Assembly: GCF_001945445.1 (NCBI RefSeq)
Contig: NZ_MSXW01000002.1
Coordinates: 1 to 64,000, forward strand
Source: Pseudomonas sp. PA27(2017)
Lineage (GTDB): Bacteria > Pseudomonadota > Gammaproteobacteria > Pseudomonadales > Pseudomonadaceae
Direction of reading: 5' to 3'
Length of the DNA: 64,000 nt
This document shows positions 54,577 through 63,915 of the stretch, in pieces. How positions within the stretch are numbered: the stretch's first letter is position 1; the number at the start of each line of letters is the position of its first letter. Position numbers and translations under genes: made by a program. Below the pieces are notes generated by a model, which saw only the letters and a list, made by a program, of their open reading frames with translations, had not been told where the DNA came from and did no database searches.

Positions 54577-56103
54577 TTAGTCCTTCAGGAAGGCTTTGAA
54601 GCGGAACAGTTCGGTCAGGCGGTAGCCGCGGTAGCGCCCCATCGCCAGCATGAAGCCCACCAGGATCAGCAGGATCGCCGGGAAGGTGAACACGAAGTAC
54701 ACCAGTTCCGGTACGGTCATCAGCAGATGGGCGATGGTCGCGGCGAACAGCGTGCCGATGGCGACCTTGAAGGCATGGCTGCCGCCGCGTTCTTCCCAGG
54801 TGATCGACAGGCGCTCGATGGTCATGGTCAGAATCACCATCGGGAACAGGGCGACCGACAGGCCACGCTCCAGCCCCAGCTTGTGGCTGAACAGGCTGAT
54901 GGTGGCGATCAGCACCACCACGAAGGTCAGCACCACCGAGAGCCGTGGCAGCATCTGCAGTTTCAGGTGTTCCAGATAGGAGCGCAGGGACAGGCCGAGC
55001 GCAGTGATCACCGTGAACAGGAAGATACCGAAGCCCAGCTGGGTTTCCCGGAAGGCCAGGGCGATCAGCACCGGGGTGAAGGTACCCAGGGTCTGCAGGC
55101 CGCCGAGGTTACGCAGGATCAGGATCACCAGCACGCCAATGGGGATCATCACCATGATCATGAAGGTCTGCTGGGTCTGCAGCGGCAGGCCGTACAGCGA
55201 GTACTCGAGGAAGTCGGCGTCGGTGTTCTCGTCGGTCAGTTGGGCGAGGCGAATGGCGTTCATCTCGCTGTTGTTGAGCGTGAAGGTAGTGGTGGCCTGA
55301 CGGCCGCCATCGAGGCTAACCAGCGGCTCGTCACCGGTCCACCAGACCAGGCGGTCGGCCGGCAGGCCCTGCTCGCCGGTCTCCGGGTTGAAGTACAGCC
55401 AGCGGTCGCCGTTGAAGCTGCGTAGCCACAGCTCCGGGCTCTGCTGGATGTCGGCGGCCAGGCGGATGGTGTGTACGCGCTCCATCGGTACGTGGGCGAT
55501 GGACAGCAAAAGCTCCACGGCCTGGGCTTTCTTGGTGGTCGAGGCATCGCCGCCGAGCAGCAGCTTGGCGTTGTCGTCGTTGCTGTTGTTGACGCGCTTG
55601 ATGGTCTCGCTGATGAAGGTCTCGACGTCCGCCGAGTGCTGGCGGATCGGCGCCAGCAGTGCCTCGGCGGCGATCTTCTCGGGGCCTTCGACCGGGATGC
55701 TGTCGCGGAAGATCGGGCCCTTCGGCTTGGCCTGCTCGCCGCTGTAGCGCTTGGTCAGTACCAGACGGTAGTAGAGGGTCTGCTTGCCGTTGGCGCGGCG
55801 CGCCGACCAGGTCACCTTGCGGTTGCCATCGGCACGGTTGACGCTCACCCCGTAGTTGTTGGAGATGAAGCTTTCGTTGAGGCTGACGTAGTCCTGATTC
55901 AACGGCGGTACGAACATCTGCAGCTTGATCGGGTCGCGGCCATTGGCCTGGAATTCGACCCGGGTGTCGATGTTCCAGAGGTCGTCGGTTTCGTCACTGC
56001 TGACCGGAATGCCGAGGATGAAAATCTGATAGGCCGTAATCAGAACGCCCAGGCTCACCAGAATGGTGATCAGGATTTTCAGATGCAGGGTAAGAGAGCG
56101 CAT
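54577..56103 (-). CDS. Inactive transglutaminase / 7TM membrane protein
   Basis: The 508-residue protein has one N-terminal helix (about 8-29), a periplasmic domain related to transglutaminases but without a Cys nucleophile, and seven C-terminal helices (about 260-480). This matches the family described as inactive transglutaminase fused to 7TM. It likely binds a peptide or peptidoglycan-like ligand outside and passes a signal or the substrate inside. It is flanked by the ATP-grasp and retropepsin-like genes in one operon. Confidence 0.9.
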   Translation of the reverse strand: MRSLTLHLKILITILVSLGVLITAYQIFILGIPVSSDETDDLWNIDTRVEFQANGRDPIKLQMFVPPLNQDYVSLNESFISNNYGVSVNRADGNRKVTWSARRANGKQTLYYRLVLTKRYSGEQAKPKGPIFRDSIPVEGPEKIAAEALLAPIRQHSADVETFISETIKRVNNSNDDNAKLLLGGDASTTKKAQAVELLLSIAHVPMERVHTIRLAADIQQSPELWLRSFNGDRWLYFNPETGEQGLPADRLVWWTGDEPLVSLDGGRQATTTFTLNNSEMNAIRLAQLTDENTDADFLEYSLYGLPLQTQQTFMIMVMIPIGVLVILILRNLGGLQTLGTFTPVLIALAFRETQLGFGIFLFTVITALGLSLRSYLEHLKLQMLPRLSVVLTFVVVLIATISLFSHKLGLERGLSVALFPMVILTMTIERLSITWEERGGSHAFKVAIGTLFAATIAHLLMTVPELVYFVFTFPAILLILVGFMLAMGRYRGYRLTELFRFKAFLKD

Positions 56104-56108
56104 GGTGA

Positions 56109-56639
56109 TTACTCGCCGGATTTTGCGTTGGAACAGTCAGGCTTGCCTGCTGCGTATTTTAAGCTGGGGTCGACCAGCGCATCGAAGCGCTTGAGCGCGT
56201 CGGAGCCGATCAAAAGCGGGTATTGGAAGGCGCTTCGATCGGTAAGGTTCACTTCGATCTGGCGTTTGACGTTACCCATGCACACGTCCAGTTCGATGAC
56301 CGGGCGGGCGGTGTAGGTCTTCTCATCGTCTTCGTCGACGTCGCCGGCACGGCGCTTGATCTTGCTGATGCGTGCCAGCGGGCGCTCGATGGGATGCGCG
56401 TGGGCATCGTCGATGGCCAGGTAGAAACGCACCCAGCGTTCGCCGTCACGCTTGAAGCGCTCGATGTCGCGGGCGCTGAGCGAGGCGGTCTGGGCGCCGG
56501 TGTCGAGTTTGGCGGCCACTTCCACGTCGATGTCGAGGCTGACGTGTTCGTTCAGGCCGTAGATGGTTTTGTCCGCCGCGATACTGTGGCAAGACAGCGC
56601 CAGCAAGCAGGGCAAGGTAGTCAGGAAATGAAGTCTCAT
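56109..56639 (-). CDS. Retropepsin-like (ATP-dependent zinc protease family) exported protein
   Basis: The 176-residue protein has a signal peptide (about 1-22, ending SIAAD) and a pepsin/retropepsin-like fold with the catalytic-type motif KLDTGAQTASL (Asp46), followed by FPYPLLIG-like QYPLLIGSDALKRFD. The family carries the name ATP-dependent zinc protease in databases, but the DTGA motif points to an aspartic peptidase acting in the periplasm. It is first in the operon with the 7TM and ATP-grasp genes. The start at 56639 gives the signal peptide. Confidence 0.87.
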   Translation of the reverse strand: MRLHFLTTLPCLLALSCHSIAADKTIYGLNEHVSLDIDVEVAAKLDTGAQTASLSARDIERFKRDGERWVRFYLAIDDAHAHPIERPLARISKIKRRAGDVDEDDEKTYTARPVIELDVCMGNVKRQIEVNLTDRSAFQYPLLIGSDALKRFDALVDPSLKYAAGKPDCSNAKSGE

Positions 56640-56883
56640 GGGTCCTTGAGTAGATGAAGCGATGGGACGATCCATGCGCCATTGAAGACGGCCTACTAGC
56701 CGCTACAGCAGCGGCCCGTGGGCGAAATGAGGCGAAGTCTAGCATGGGCTGCGAACGAGCCGACAGTCGCTTGTGTGGCGTGCCACAGGCGCTCGACAGA
56801 CTATCTGCAGGTGTGAATGGTGCCGTTCGCATCGAATGTTCCGTGGCTGACGAGGTTGACGAAAAGGCCCATCTTGAAAATAC

Positions 56884-56958
56884 ATTGTCGACAGGAAGGC
56901 TTGAATTTTCTTCAGATATGGATTTATCTGAAGATCAAACGATAAGAGTGTCGACAAT
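56884..56958 (+). promoter_or_regulatory. Operator/promoter region of the methylcitrate operon
   Basis: ATTGTCGACA (56884-56893) and its mirror TGTCGACAAT (56949-56958) flank a 26-bp inverted repeat with perfect 10-bp arms (TCTTCAGATA/TATCTGAAGA, 56909-56934). A TTGACG (56856-56861) with an A/T-rich -10-like stretch about 17 bases later overlaps the left TGTCGACA. The right copy ends directly at the gntR ATG, over its ribosome binding region. TGTCGACA suits a GntR/FCD repressor, so autorepression of the operon is likely. The gap left of it (56640-56855) shows no gene. Confidence 0.65.
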
Positions 56959-57690
56959 ATGTTGGATGCCGTTGAGGGTGTCGCTGAGGAAGACGTCGGA
57001 ACCCTGGCCGAAAACGTCTTTCGGCAGATCCAGCTGGCCATCGTGCGTGGCGAGATGGCGCCGGGCAGCAAGATCTCCGAGCCGGAGCTGGCGCGCACCT
57101 ATGGCATCAGCCGTGGGCCGCTGCGCGAGGCGATTCACCGGCTGGAGGGGCAGAAGCTGCTGGTGCGCGTTCCCCATGTCGGCGCCCGGGTGGTATCGCT
57201 CAGCCATGCCGAACTGATCGAGCTGTACGAAATCCGCGAATCCCTGGAAGGCATGGCCTGTCGACAGGCGGCCGAGCGCATGAGCCAAGCCGAGATCGAC
57301 GACCTGCGCCGGGTGCTCGACCTGCACGAGCAGGACGCGGCGTTTCAGGCCGGTGTCGGCTACTACCAGCAGGAAGGCGATTTCGACTTTCATTACCGGA
57401 TCATCCAGGGCAGCGGCAACCGCACCTTGGCCAAGCTGCTGTGCGACGAGCTCTATCAACTGGTGCGCATGTATCGCCTGCAGTTCTCCGCCACACCCAA
57501 TCGCCCGCACCAGGCCTTTGCCGAACACCACCGCATTCTCGACGCCATCGCCGATCGCGACGGTGAGTTGGCCGAACTGCTGATGCGCCGTCACATCGGC
57601 GCGTCCAAACGCAATATCGAGCGTCATTATCTGGCCCAGGCCGGGCAGGCGGCGCTTGCCAAACCTTCCAAGACCCGAGGTGATTCATGA
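56959..57690 (+). CDS. GntR-family (FCD) regulator of the methylcitrate operon
   Basis: The 243-residue protein has an N-terminal winged helix ([43 protein letters not shown] as region 17-60) and an FCD effector domain ([29 protein letters not shown]) with the metal-binding histidines. In P. aeruginosa a GntR gene precedes prpB in the same way. Methylcitrate or a related acid is the presumed inducer. Its stop overlaps the prpB ATG (ATGA). The ATG directly follows an operator half and has only a distant AAGAG. Confidence 0.93.
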   Translation: MLDAVEGVAEEDVGTLAENVFRQIQLAIVRGEMAPGSKISEPELARTYGISRGPLREAIHRLEGQKLLVRVPHVGARVVSLSHAELIELYEIRESLEGMACRQAAERMSQAEIDDLRRVLDLHEQDAAFQAGVGYYQQEGDFDFHYRIIQGSGNRTLAKLLCDELYQLVRMYRLQFSATPNRPHQAFAEHHRILDAIADRDGELAELLMRRHIGASKRNIERHYLAQAGQAALAKPSKTRGDS

Positions 57691-58571
57691 CCCAGCTTTC
57701 TGCAGGCCAGCGTTTCCGCCAGGCCCTCATCGAAGAAAAACCGCTGCAGGTGATCGGCGCGATCAACGCCAACCATGCGTTGCTGGCCCAACGTGCCGGC
57801 TTCAAGGCGATCTACCTGTCTGGCGGTGGTGTGGCGGCTGGCTCCCTGGGGCTGCCGGACCTGGGCATCAACACCCTGGAAGACGTGCTGATCGACGTGC
57901 GGCGCATCACCGATGTGTGCGACCTGCCGCTGATGGTCGACATCGACACCGGCTTCGGGCCGAGCGCCTTCAATATCGAGCGCACCATCAAGAGCCTGAT
58001 CAAGGCGGGTGCTGCGGCGGCCCATATCGAGGATCAGGTGGGTGCCAAGCGCTGTGGTCACCGGCCGGGCAAAGAGATCGTCTCCTGCGAAGAGATGGTG
58101 GACCGCGTCAAGGCTGCCGCCGATGCCAAGACCGACCCGAATTTCTTCCTGATCGCCCGTACCGACGCCATCCAGGCCGAGGGCGTGGACGCCGCCATCG
58201 AGCGTTGCCTGCGTTATGTGGAGGCGGGCGCCGACGGCATCTTCGCCGAAGCGGCTTATGACCTGCCGACCTACCAACGTTTCGTCGAGGCGCTAAAGGT
58301 GCCGGTACTGGCCAACATCACCGAGTTCGGCGCCACGCCGTTGTTCACCCGCGACGAGCTGGCCTCGGTCGGCGTGGCCATCCAGCTTTACCCGCTGTCG
58401 GCTTTTCGCGCGGCCAACAAGGCGGCGGAAAACGTTTACACCTCGATTCGCCAGAACGGCCACCAGCAGGACGTGGTCGAGCAGATGCAGACCCGCGCCG
58501 AGTTGTATGAGCGCATCGGTTATCACGCCTTCGAGCAGAAGCTCGACGCGCTGTTCGCCGCCAAGAAGTGA
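57687..58571 (+). CDS. prpB: Methylisocitrate lyase PrpB
   Basis: PrpB splits 2-methylisocitrate to pyruvate and succinate, the last step of the methylcitrate cycle. The 294-residue protein has the ICL/PEPM-type barrel with [39 protein letters not shown] (catalytic Cys123) and IARTDA. It overlaps the regulator gene by 4 bases. prpC starts 50 bp downstream. Confidence 0.97.
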   Translation: MTQLSAGQRFRQALIEEKPLQVIGAINANHALLAQRAGFKAIYLSGGGVAAGSLGLPDLGINTLEDVLIDVRRITDVCDLPLMVDIDTGFGPSAFNIERTIKSLIKAGAAAAHIEDQVGAKRCGHRPGKEIVSCEEMVDRVKAAADAKTDPNFFLIARTDAIQAEGVDAAIERCLRYVEAGADGIFAEAAYDLPTYQRFVEALKVPVLANITEFGATPLFTRDELASVGVAIQLYPLSAFRAANKAAENVYTSIRQNGHQQDVVEQMQTRAELYERIGYHAFEQKLDALFAAKK

Positions 58572-58621
58572 TTGCCTGACGGGCTGCGTTGCGGCTCGCC
58601 CATAACAACAAGGAGAAACTG

Positions 58622-59782
58622 ATGAGCGCCACCGACACCTCCGCACCCGGCTTCAAACCGAAGAAATCCGTCGCCCTCAGTGGCACCGCTGCTGGCAATA
58701 CTGCCCTTTGCACCGTGGGCCGCACCGGCAATGACCTGCATTACCGCGGTTACGACATTCTCGATGTCGCCACCACCTGCGAATTCGAGGAGGTCGCCCA
58801 TCTGCTTGTGCATGGCAAGCTGCCGACGGTTGCCGAACTGGCGGCCTACAAGGCCAAACTCAAGGCACTGCGAGGCCTGCCGGCGGCGTTGAAGGTGGCG
58901 CTCGAGCAATTGCCGCCTTCGGCCCACCCGATGGACGTGATGCGCACCGGTGTGTCGGTGCTCGGCTGCCTGGCGCCCGAGAAGGACGACCACAACCACC
59001 CAGGCGCGCGGGATATCGCTGACAAGCTGATGGCGTCGCTGGGCTCCATGCTGCTTTATTGGTATCACTTCAGTCACAACGGCAAGCGCATCGAGGTGGA
59101 GACCGACGACGACTCCATCGGCGGACATTTCCTGCACCTGCTGCACGGCGCTGCGCCACGCGAGTCCTGGGTGCGCGCCATGCACACCTCGCTGATTCTC
59201 TACGCCGAGCACGAGTTCAACGCCTCGACCTTCACCAGCCGGGTGATCGCCGGCACCGGCTCGGACCTGTTCTCGGCCATCGCCGGCGGTATCGGTGCGC
59301 TGCGCGGGCCCAAGCACGGCGGCGCCAACGAAGTGGCCTTCGAGGTGCAGAAACGCTACGACAGCCCGGACGACGCCGAGGCCGATATCCGCGAGCGGGT
59401 AGGGCGCAAGGAAGTGGTGATCGGCTTCGGCCATCCGGTCTATACGGTTGCCGACCCGCGCAACAAGGTGATCAAGGAAGTGGCTCGCGAGCTGTCGGCC
59501 GAGCAGGGCAACAACAAGATGTTCGATATCGCCGAGCGCCTGGAAACCATCATGTGGGACATCAAGAAGATGTTCCCCAACCTCGACTGGTTCAGCGCCG
59601 TGAGCTACCACATGATGGGCGTGCCCACCGCCATGTTCACCCCGCTGTTCGTCATCGCTCGTACCGCCGGCTGGTCCGCCCACGTCATCGAGCAACGCAT
59701 CGACGGCAAGATCATCCGCCCGAGCGCCAACTACACAGGCCCTGAGGACCTGAAGTTCGTGCCGCTCAAGGATCGCCCCTGA
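58622..59782 (+). CDS. prpC: 2-methylcitrate synthase PrpC
   Basis: PrpC condenses propionyl-CoA with oxaloacetate. The 386-residue protein is a short (type II-like) citrate synthase: [17 protein letters not shown], the active-site histidines in PKHGGANE and GFGHPVY, and the C-terminal [12 protein letters not shown]. The length separates it from GltA. AAGGAG lies eight bases before the ATG. Confidence 0.96.
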   Translation: MSATDTSAPGFKPKKSVALSGTAAGNTALCTVGRTGNDLHYRGYDILDVATTCEFEEVAHLLVHGKLPTVAELAAYKAKLKALRGLPAALKVALEQLPPSAHPMDVMRTGVSVLGCLAPEKDDHNHPGARDIADKLMASLGSMLLYWYHFSHNGKRIEVETDDDSIGGHFLHLLHGAAPRESWVRAMHTSLILYAEHEFNASTFTSRVIAGTGSDLFSAIAGGIGALRGPKHGGANEVAFEVQKRYDSPDDAEADIRERVGRKEVVIGFGHPVYTVADPRNKVIKEVARELSAEQGNNKMFDIAERLETIMWDIKKMFPNLDWFSAVSYHMMGVPTAMFTPLFVIARTAGWSAHVIEQRIDGKIIRPSANYTGPEDLKFVPLKDRP

Positions 59783-59787
59783 TAATT

Positions 59788-62421
59788 ATGAAAAGCCACA
59801 TGACCGAAACCGTGAACAGCCAATACCGCAAGCGCCTGCCCGGCACCGCACTGGATTACTTCGATGCTCGTGAGGCCGTCGAGGCGATCCAGGCCGGCGC
59901 CTGGGCGAAGCTGCCCTACACCTCGCGCGTGCTCGCCGAGCAACTGGTGCGCCGTTGTGACCCGCAGGATTTGACCGCTTCCCTGGAGCAACTGGTGCAT
60001 TGCAAGCGCGATCTGGATTTTCCCTGGTATCCGGCGCGCGTAGTCTGTCACGACATTCTCGGGCAGACCGCGTTGGTCGACCTGGCCGGCCTGCGCGACG
60101 CCATCGCCGACAAGGGCGGTGACCCGGCCAAGGTCAACCCGGTGGTACCGACCCAGTTGATCGTCGACCATTCGCTAGCCGTCGAGGCGCCAGGATTCGA
60201 CCCGGACGCCTTCGAGAAGAATCGCGCCATCGAGGATCGCCGTAACGAGGATCGCTTCCACTTCATCGACTGGACCAAGACCGCGTTCAAGAACGTCGAC
60301 GTGATTCCGGCCGGCAACGGCATCATGCACCAGATCAACCTCGAAAAAATGAGCCCGGTGATCCAGGCGCGCGGCGGCATCGCCTTTCCCGATACCTGCG
60401 TCGGTACCGACTCGCACACCCCGCATGTCGATGCGCTGGGCGTGATCGCCATTGGCGTCGGCGGCCTGGAAGCCGAGACGGTGATGCTTGGCCACCCGTC
60501 GATGATGCGCCTGCCGGATATCGTCGGCGTCGAACTCACTGGCAAACGCCAGCCCGGCATCACGGCCACCGATATCGTCCTGGCGCTGACCGAGTTCCTG
60601 CGCCAGGAGCGGGTGGTGGGCGCCTGGGTCGAATTTTTTGGTGAGGGCGCGGACGGCCTGTCCATCGGCGACCGCGCGACCATCTCCAACATGTGTCCGG
60701 AATACGGCGCCACCGCCTCGATGTTCTACATCGACGAGCAGACCATCGACTACCTCAAACTCACCGGTCGCGAGCCGGAGCAGGTGGCGCTGGTAGAGCA
60801 TTACGCCAAGACCCTAGGGCTGTGGAGCAGCGCATTGGAAGGCGCCGAGTACGAGCGTGTGCTGCGCTTCGACCTGGGCAGCGTGGGCCGCAACATGGCC
60901 GGCCCGAGCAACCCGCATCGGCGCCTACCCACCTCGGCGCTGGCCGAGCGTGGCATCGCTGATGAAGCCAAATTGCAGGCCGGCAAGGGCGAGGAAGCCC
61001 AGGGGCTTATGCCCGATGGCGCGGTGATCATCGCCGCCATCACCAGTTGTACCAACACGTCCAATCCGCGCAACGTGGTCGCAGCCGGCCTTGTGGCCAA
61101 GAAGGCCAACGCGCTGGGCCTGGTGCGCAAACCCTGGGTGAAAACCTCCTTCGCGCCGGGCTCCAAGGTCGCCAAGCTGTACCTGGAAGAGGCCGGCCTG
61201 CTGCCGGAGCTGGAAATGCTCGGTTTCGGCATCGTCGCCTACGCCTGCACAACCTGTAACGGCATGTCCGGCGCGTTGGACCCGGTGATCCAGAAGGAAA
61301 TCATCGACCGCGATCTGTACGCCACCGCCGTGCTCTCGGGGAACCGCAACTTCGACGGGCGCATCCATCCCTACGCCAAGCAGGCGTTTTTAGCGTCGCC
61401 GCCGCTGGTGGTGGCTTACGCCATCGCCGGCACCGTGCGTTTCGACATCGAGCAGGATGCGCTGGGCAACGATGCGCAGGGCAATCCGATTACCCTCAAG
61501 GACCTATGGCCGAGCGACGAGGAAATCGATGCCATCGTTGCCGCGTCGGTAAAGCCCGAGCAGTTCAAGCAGATCTACATCCCGATGTTCGACCTGGGCA
61601 GCGTGCAGGAGGCCGAAAGCCCGCTGTACGACTGGCGGCCGGCGTCCACCTACATCCGCCGCCCGCCTTACTGGGAGGGTGCATTGGCCAGCGAGCGCAC
61701 GCTCAAGGGCATGCTGCCCCTGGCGATCCTCCCGGACAACATCACCACCGACCACCTGTCTCCGTCCAACGCCATCCTGGCGGACTCGGCCGCCGGCGAG
61801 TATCTGGCGAAAATGGGCTTGCCGGAGGAGGACTTCAACTCCTACGCGACTCACAGGGGCGACCACCTGACCGCCCAGCGCGCCACCTTCGCCAACCCGC
61901 AACTGGTCAACGAAATGGTCGTAGTCGACGGGCAGGTGAAAAAGGGCTCGCTGGCTCGTGTCGAGCCTGAGGGCAAGGTGATGCGCATGTGGGAGGCCAT
62001 CGAGACCTACATGAACCGCAAGCAGAACCTGATCATCGTGGCCGGCGCCGACTACGGCCAGGGCTCCTCCCGCGACTGGGCGGCCAAGGGCGTGCGCCTG
62101 GCGGGCGTGGAGGTGATCGTCGCCGAAGGCTTCGAGCGCATTCACCGCACCAACTTGGTGGGCATGGGCGTGCTACCGGTGGAGTTCACGCCTGGGACGA
62201 CGAGGTTGACCCTTGGGCTCGATGGCACTGAAACCTATGACATCGAGGGCGATATCGCACCGCGCGGCGAGCTGACCCTGGTGGTCAACCGCCGCAACGG
62301 CGAGATGGTCCGGGTGCCAGTGACCTGCCGCCTGGATACTGCGGCGGACGTCAGCGTGTACAAGGCCGGCGGTGTGCTGCAGCGCTTCGCCAAGGACTTC
62401 CTCGACGGCGCGGTGGCGTGA
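59788..62421 (+). CDS. acnD: Fe/S-dependent 2-methylcitrate dehydratase AcnD
   Basis: AcnD dehydrates 2-methylcitrate to 2-methylaconitate and is used with PrpF in place of PrpD. The 877-residue aconitase-type protein has the three cluster cysteines Cys421 (SCTNTSNP), Cys487 and Cys490 (CTTCNGMSG), plus GTDSHTPHV and the C-terminal swivelling domain (AGADYGQGSSRDWAAKG as region). The ATG could be 59788 or 59800; neither has a strong binding site. It starts 5 bp after the prpC stop. The repeat at 62426 separates it from prpF. Confidence 0.96.
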   Translation: MKSHMTETVNSQYRKRLPGTALDYFDAREAVEAIQAGAWAKLPYTSRVLAEQLVRRCDPQDLTASLEQLVHCKRDLDFPWYPARVVCHDILGQTALVDLAGLRDAIADKGGDPAKVNPVVPTQLIVDHSLAVEAPGFDPDAFEKNRAIEDRRNEDRFHFIDWTKTAFKNVDVIPAGNGIMHQINLEKMSPVIQARGGIAFPDTCVGTDSHTPHVDALGVIAIGVGGLEAETVMLGHPSMMRLPDIVGVELTGKRQPGITATDIVLALTEFLRQERVVGAWVEFFGEGADGLSIGDRATISNMCPEYGATASMFYIDEQTIDYLKLTGREPEQVALVEHYAKTLGLWSSALEGAEYERVLRFDLGSVGRNMAGPSNPHRRLPTSALAERGIADEAKLQAGKGEEAQGLMPDGAVIIAAITSCTNTSNPRNVVAAGLVAKKANALGLVRKPWVKTSFAPGSKVAKLYLEEAGLLPELEMLGFGIVAYACTTCNGMSGALDPVIQKEIIDRDLYATAVLSGNRNFDGRIHPYAKQAFLASPPLVVAYAIAGTVRFDIEQDALGNDAQGNPITLKDLWPSDEEIDAIVAASVKPEQFKQIYIPMFDLGSVQEAESPLYDWRPASTYIRRPPYWEGALASERTLKGMLPLAILPDNITTDHLSPSNAILADSAAGEYLAKMGLPEEDFNSYATHRGDHLTAQRATFANPQLVNEMVVVDGQVKKGSLARVEPEGKVMRMWEAIETYMNRKQNLIIVAGADYGQGSSRDWAAKGVRLAGVEVIVAEGFERIHRTNLVGMGVLPVEFTPGTTRLTLGLDGTETYDIEGDIAPRGELTLVVNRRNGEMVRVPVTCRLDTAADVSVYKAGGVLQRFAKDFLDGAVA

Positions 62422-62425
62422 CTGC

Positions 62426-62513
62426 GTAGGGTGGATCGCGCTTTACCGATCCACCACCGGCATCTCCACGATGAATGGAAAAAGTGCCAGCTACGCGCCC
62501 CGATCCACCCTAC
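62426..62513. repeat. Inverted-repeat element between acnD and prpF
   Basis: GTAGGGTGGATCG (62426-62438) and CGATCCACCCTAC (62501-62513) form perfect 13-bp ends of an 88-bp unit. It starts 4 bp after the acnD stop. The ends belong to the GTAGGGTGGA-type repeat seen between genes in Pseudomonas; the spacer near 600-640 has a relative. It lengthens the acnD-prpF gap to 159 bp inside the operon. Confidence 0.75.
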
Positions 62514-62580
62514 AGCCAATCCGGGAAAACGATTACCACATGCCCGGATTGCATCCAGGCCATTTTCAAGGACCGCATCC

Positions 62581-63759
62581 ATGGCTTATCTGCCGCAAGT
62601 GAAAATCCCCGCCACCTATATGCGTGGCGGCACCAGCAAGGGCGTGTTCTTTCGTCTGCAGGACCTGCCCGAGCCTTGCCAGCTGCCCGGCGAGGCCCGC
62701 GATCAGCTGTTCATGCGGGTGATCGGCAGCCCCGATCCGTATTCGGCGCATATAGACGGCATGGGCGGGGCTACGTCGAGCACCTCCAAGTGCGTGATCC
62801 TGTCGAAGAGCGCCCGGCCCGAGCACGATGTGGATTACCTCTACGGCCAGGTGTCCATCGACAAGGCGTTCGTCGACTGGAGCGGTAACTGCGGCAACCT
62901 GTCTACCGCCGCCGGTGCTTTCGCTATTCATGCCGGCTTGATCGACCCTTCACGGATTCCCGAGAGCGGCACCTGCGTGGTGCGCATCTGGCAGGCCAAT
63001 ATTCACAAAACCATCATCGCCCACGTGCCGATCAGCAATGGCCAGGTGCAGGAAACCGGCGACTTCGAACTGGACGGTGTGACCTTCCCGGCGGCGGAGA
63101 TCGTGTTGGAGTTTCTCGATCCCTCGGACGACGGCGAGGAGGGCGGCTCGATGTTTCCTACCGGCAATCTGGTCGATGACCTCGACGTGCCCGGTGTCGG
63201 GGCCTTCAAGGCGACGCTGATCGCGGCGGGCATTCCGACCATTTTCGTCAATGCCGAGGATATCGGCTACCAAGGCACCGAGCTGCGCGAGGACATCAAT
63301 GCGGACCCGGCACAACTGGCGCGTTTCGAGCAGATTCGTGTGGCAGGTGCCCTGCGCATGGGGCTGATCAAGAGCGCCGAGGAGGCGCTGACCCGCCAGC
63401 ACACGCCCAAAGTAGCCTTCGTCAGCCCGCCGAAAAGCTACCGGGCATCGAGTGGCAAGACGGTCGAAGCAGGCGAGGTCGACCTGCTGGTGCGTGCGCT
63501 GTCCATGGGCAAGCTGCATCATGCCATGATGGGTACCTGTGCGGTAGCCATCGGCGCAGCGGCGGCGGTGCCGGGCACGCTGGTCAACCTGGCGGCGGGC
63601 GGCGGTGAGCGCCAGGCGGTGCGCTTCGGGCATCCCTCCGGCACCTTGCGTGTTGGCGCCGAAGCGGGCTTGGTCGACGGCGGCTGGGTGGTCACCAAGG
63701 CGATCATGAGCCGCAGTGCGCGGATTCTCATGGAGGGCTGGGTCCGGGTGCCGGCCTAG
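62581..63759 (+). CDS. prpF: 2-methylaconitate cis-trans isomerase PrpF
   Basis: PrpF isomerises the trans double bond of the AcnD product so that a normal aconitase can hydrate it. The 392-residue protein has the PrpF fold markers MRGGTSKGVFF, GMGGATSSTSKCVI, the catalytic region SGNCGNLSTAAG, and the terminal SRSARILMEGWVRVP. AAGGACC precedes the ATG at 62581. Its TAG stop coincides with the left CTAG duplication of a MITE; the stop was already present before insertion. prpD does not follow. Confidence 0.95.
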   Translation: MAYLPQVKIPATYMRGGTSKGVFFRLQDLPEPCQLPGEARDQLFMRVIGSPDPYSAHIDGMGGATSSTSKCVILSKSARPEHDVDYLYGQVSIDKAFVDWSGNCGNLSTAAGAFAIHAGLIDPSRIPESGTCVVRIWQANIHKTIIAHVPISNGQVQETGDFELDGVTFPAAEIVLEFLDPSDDGEEGGSMFPTGNLVDDLDVPGVGAFKATLIAAGIPTIFVNAEDIGYQGTELREDINADPAQLARFEQIRVAGALRMGLIKSAEEALTRQHTPKVAFVSPPKSYRASSGKTVEAGEVDLLVRALSMGKLHHAMMGTCAVAIGAAAAVPGTLVNLAAGGGERQAVRFGHPSGTLRVGAEAGLVDGGWVVTKAIMSRSARILMEGWVRVPA

Positions 63760-63902
63760 GCTCTGTCTGAAAAGTACCTGCGCTCGGTGATGCTTCGTTA
63801 AAAATCGGTTCGGAATGCTCATTTACAGCTCGTAAACTCCGCTTCCTCACCGATTTTTGCCTCGCCTGACCTTCGCTCGGAGACTTTTCAGACAGACCCT
63901 AG
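63756..63902. mobile_element. 139-bp MITE-like element with CTAG target duplications
   Basis: Terminal inverted repeats GCTCTGTCTGAAAAGT (63760-63775) and, reversed, GGTCTGTCTGAAAAGT (63883-63898) match at 15 of 16 positions. They are flanked on both sides by CTAG (63756-63759, 63899-63902). The inside is an imperfect palindrome centred near 63830 and encodes nothing. Four-base YTAR duplications are typical of IS5-group transposition, so an IS5-type transposase elsewhere probably moved it. Similar palindromic TCTGTCTGAAAAGT units are, as I recall, common between genes in Pseudomonas. Confidence 0.75.
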
Positions 63903-63915
63903 CGCCGGCGGCCAT

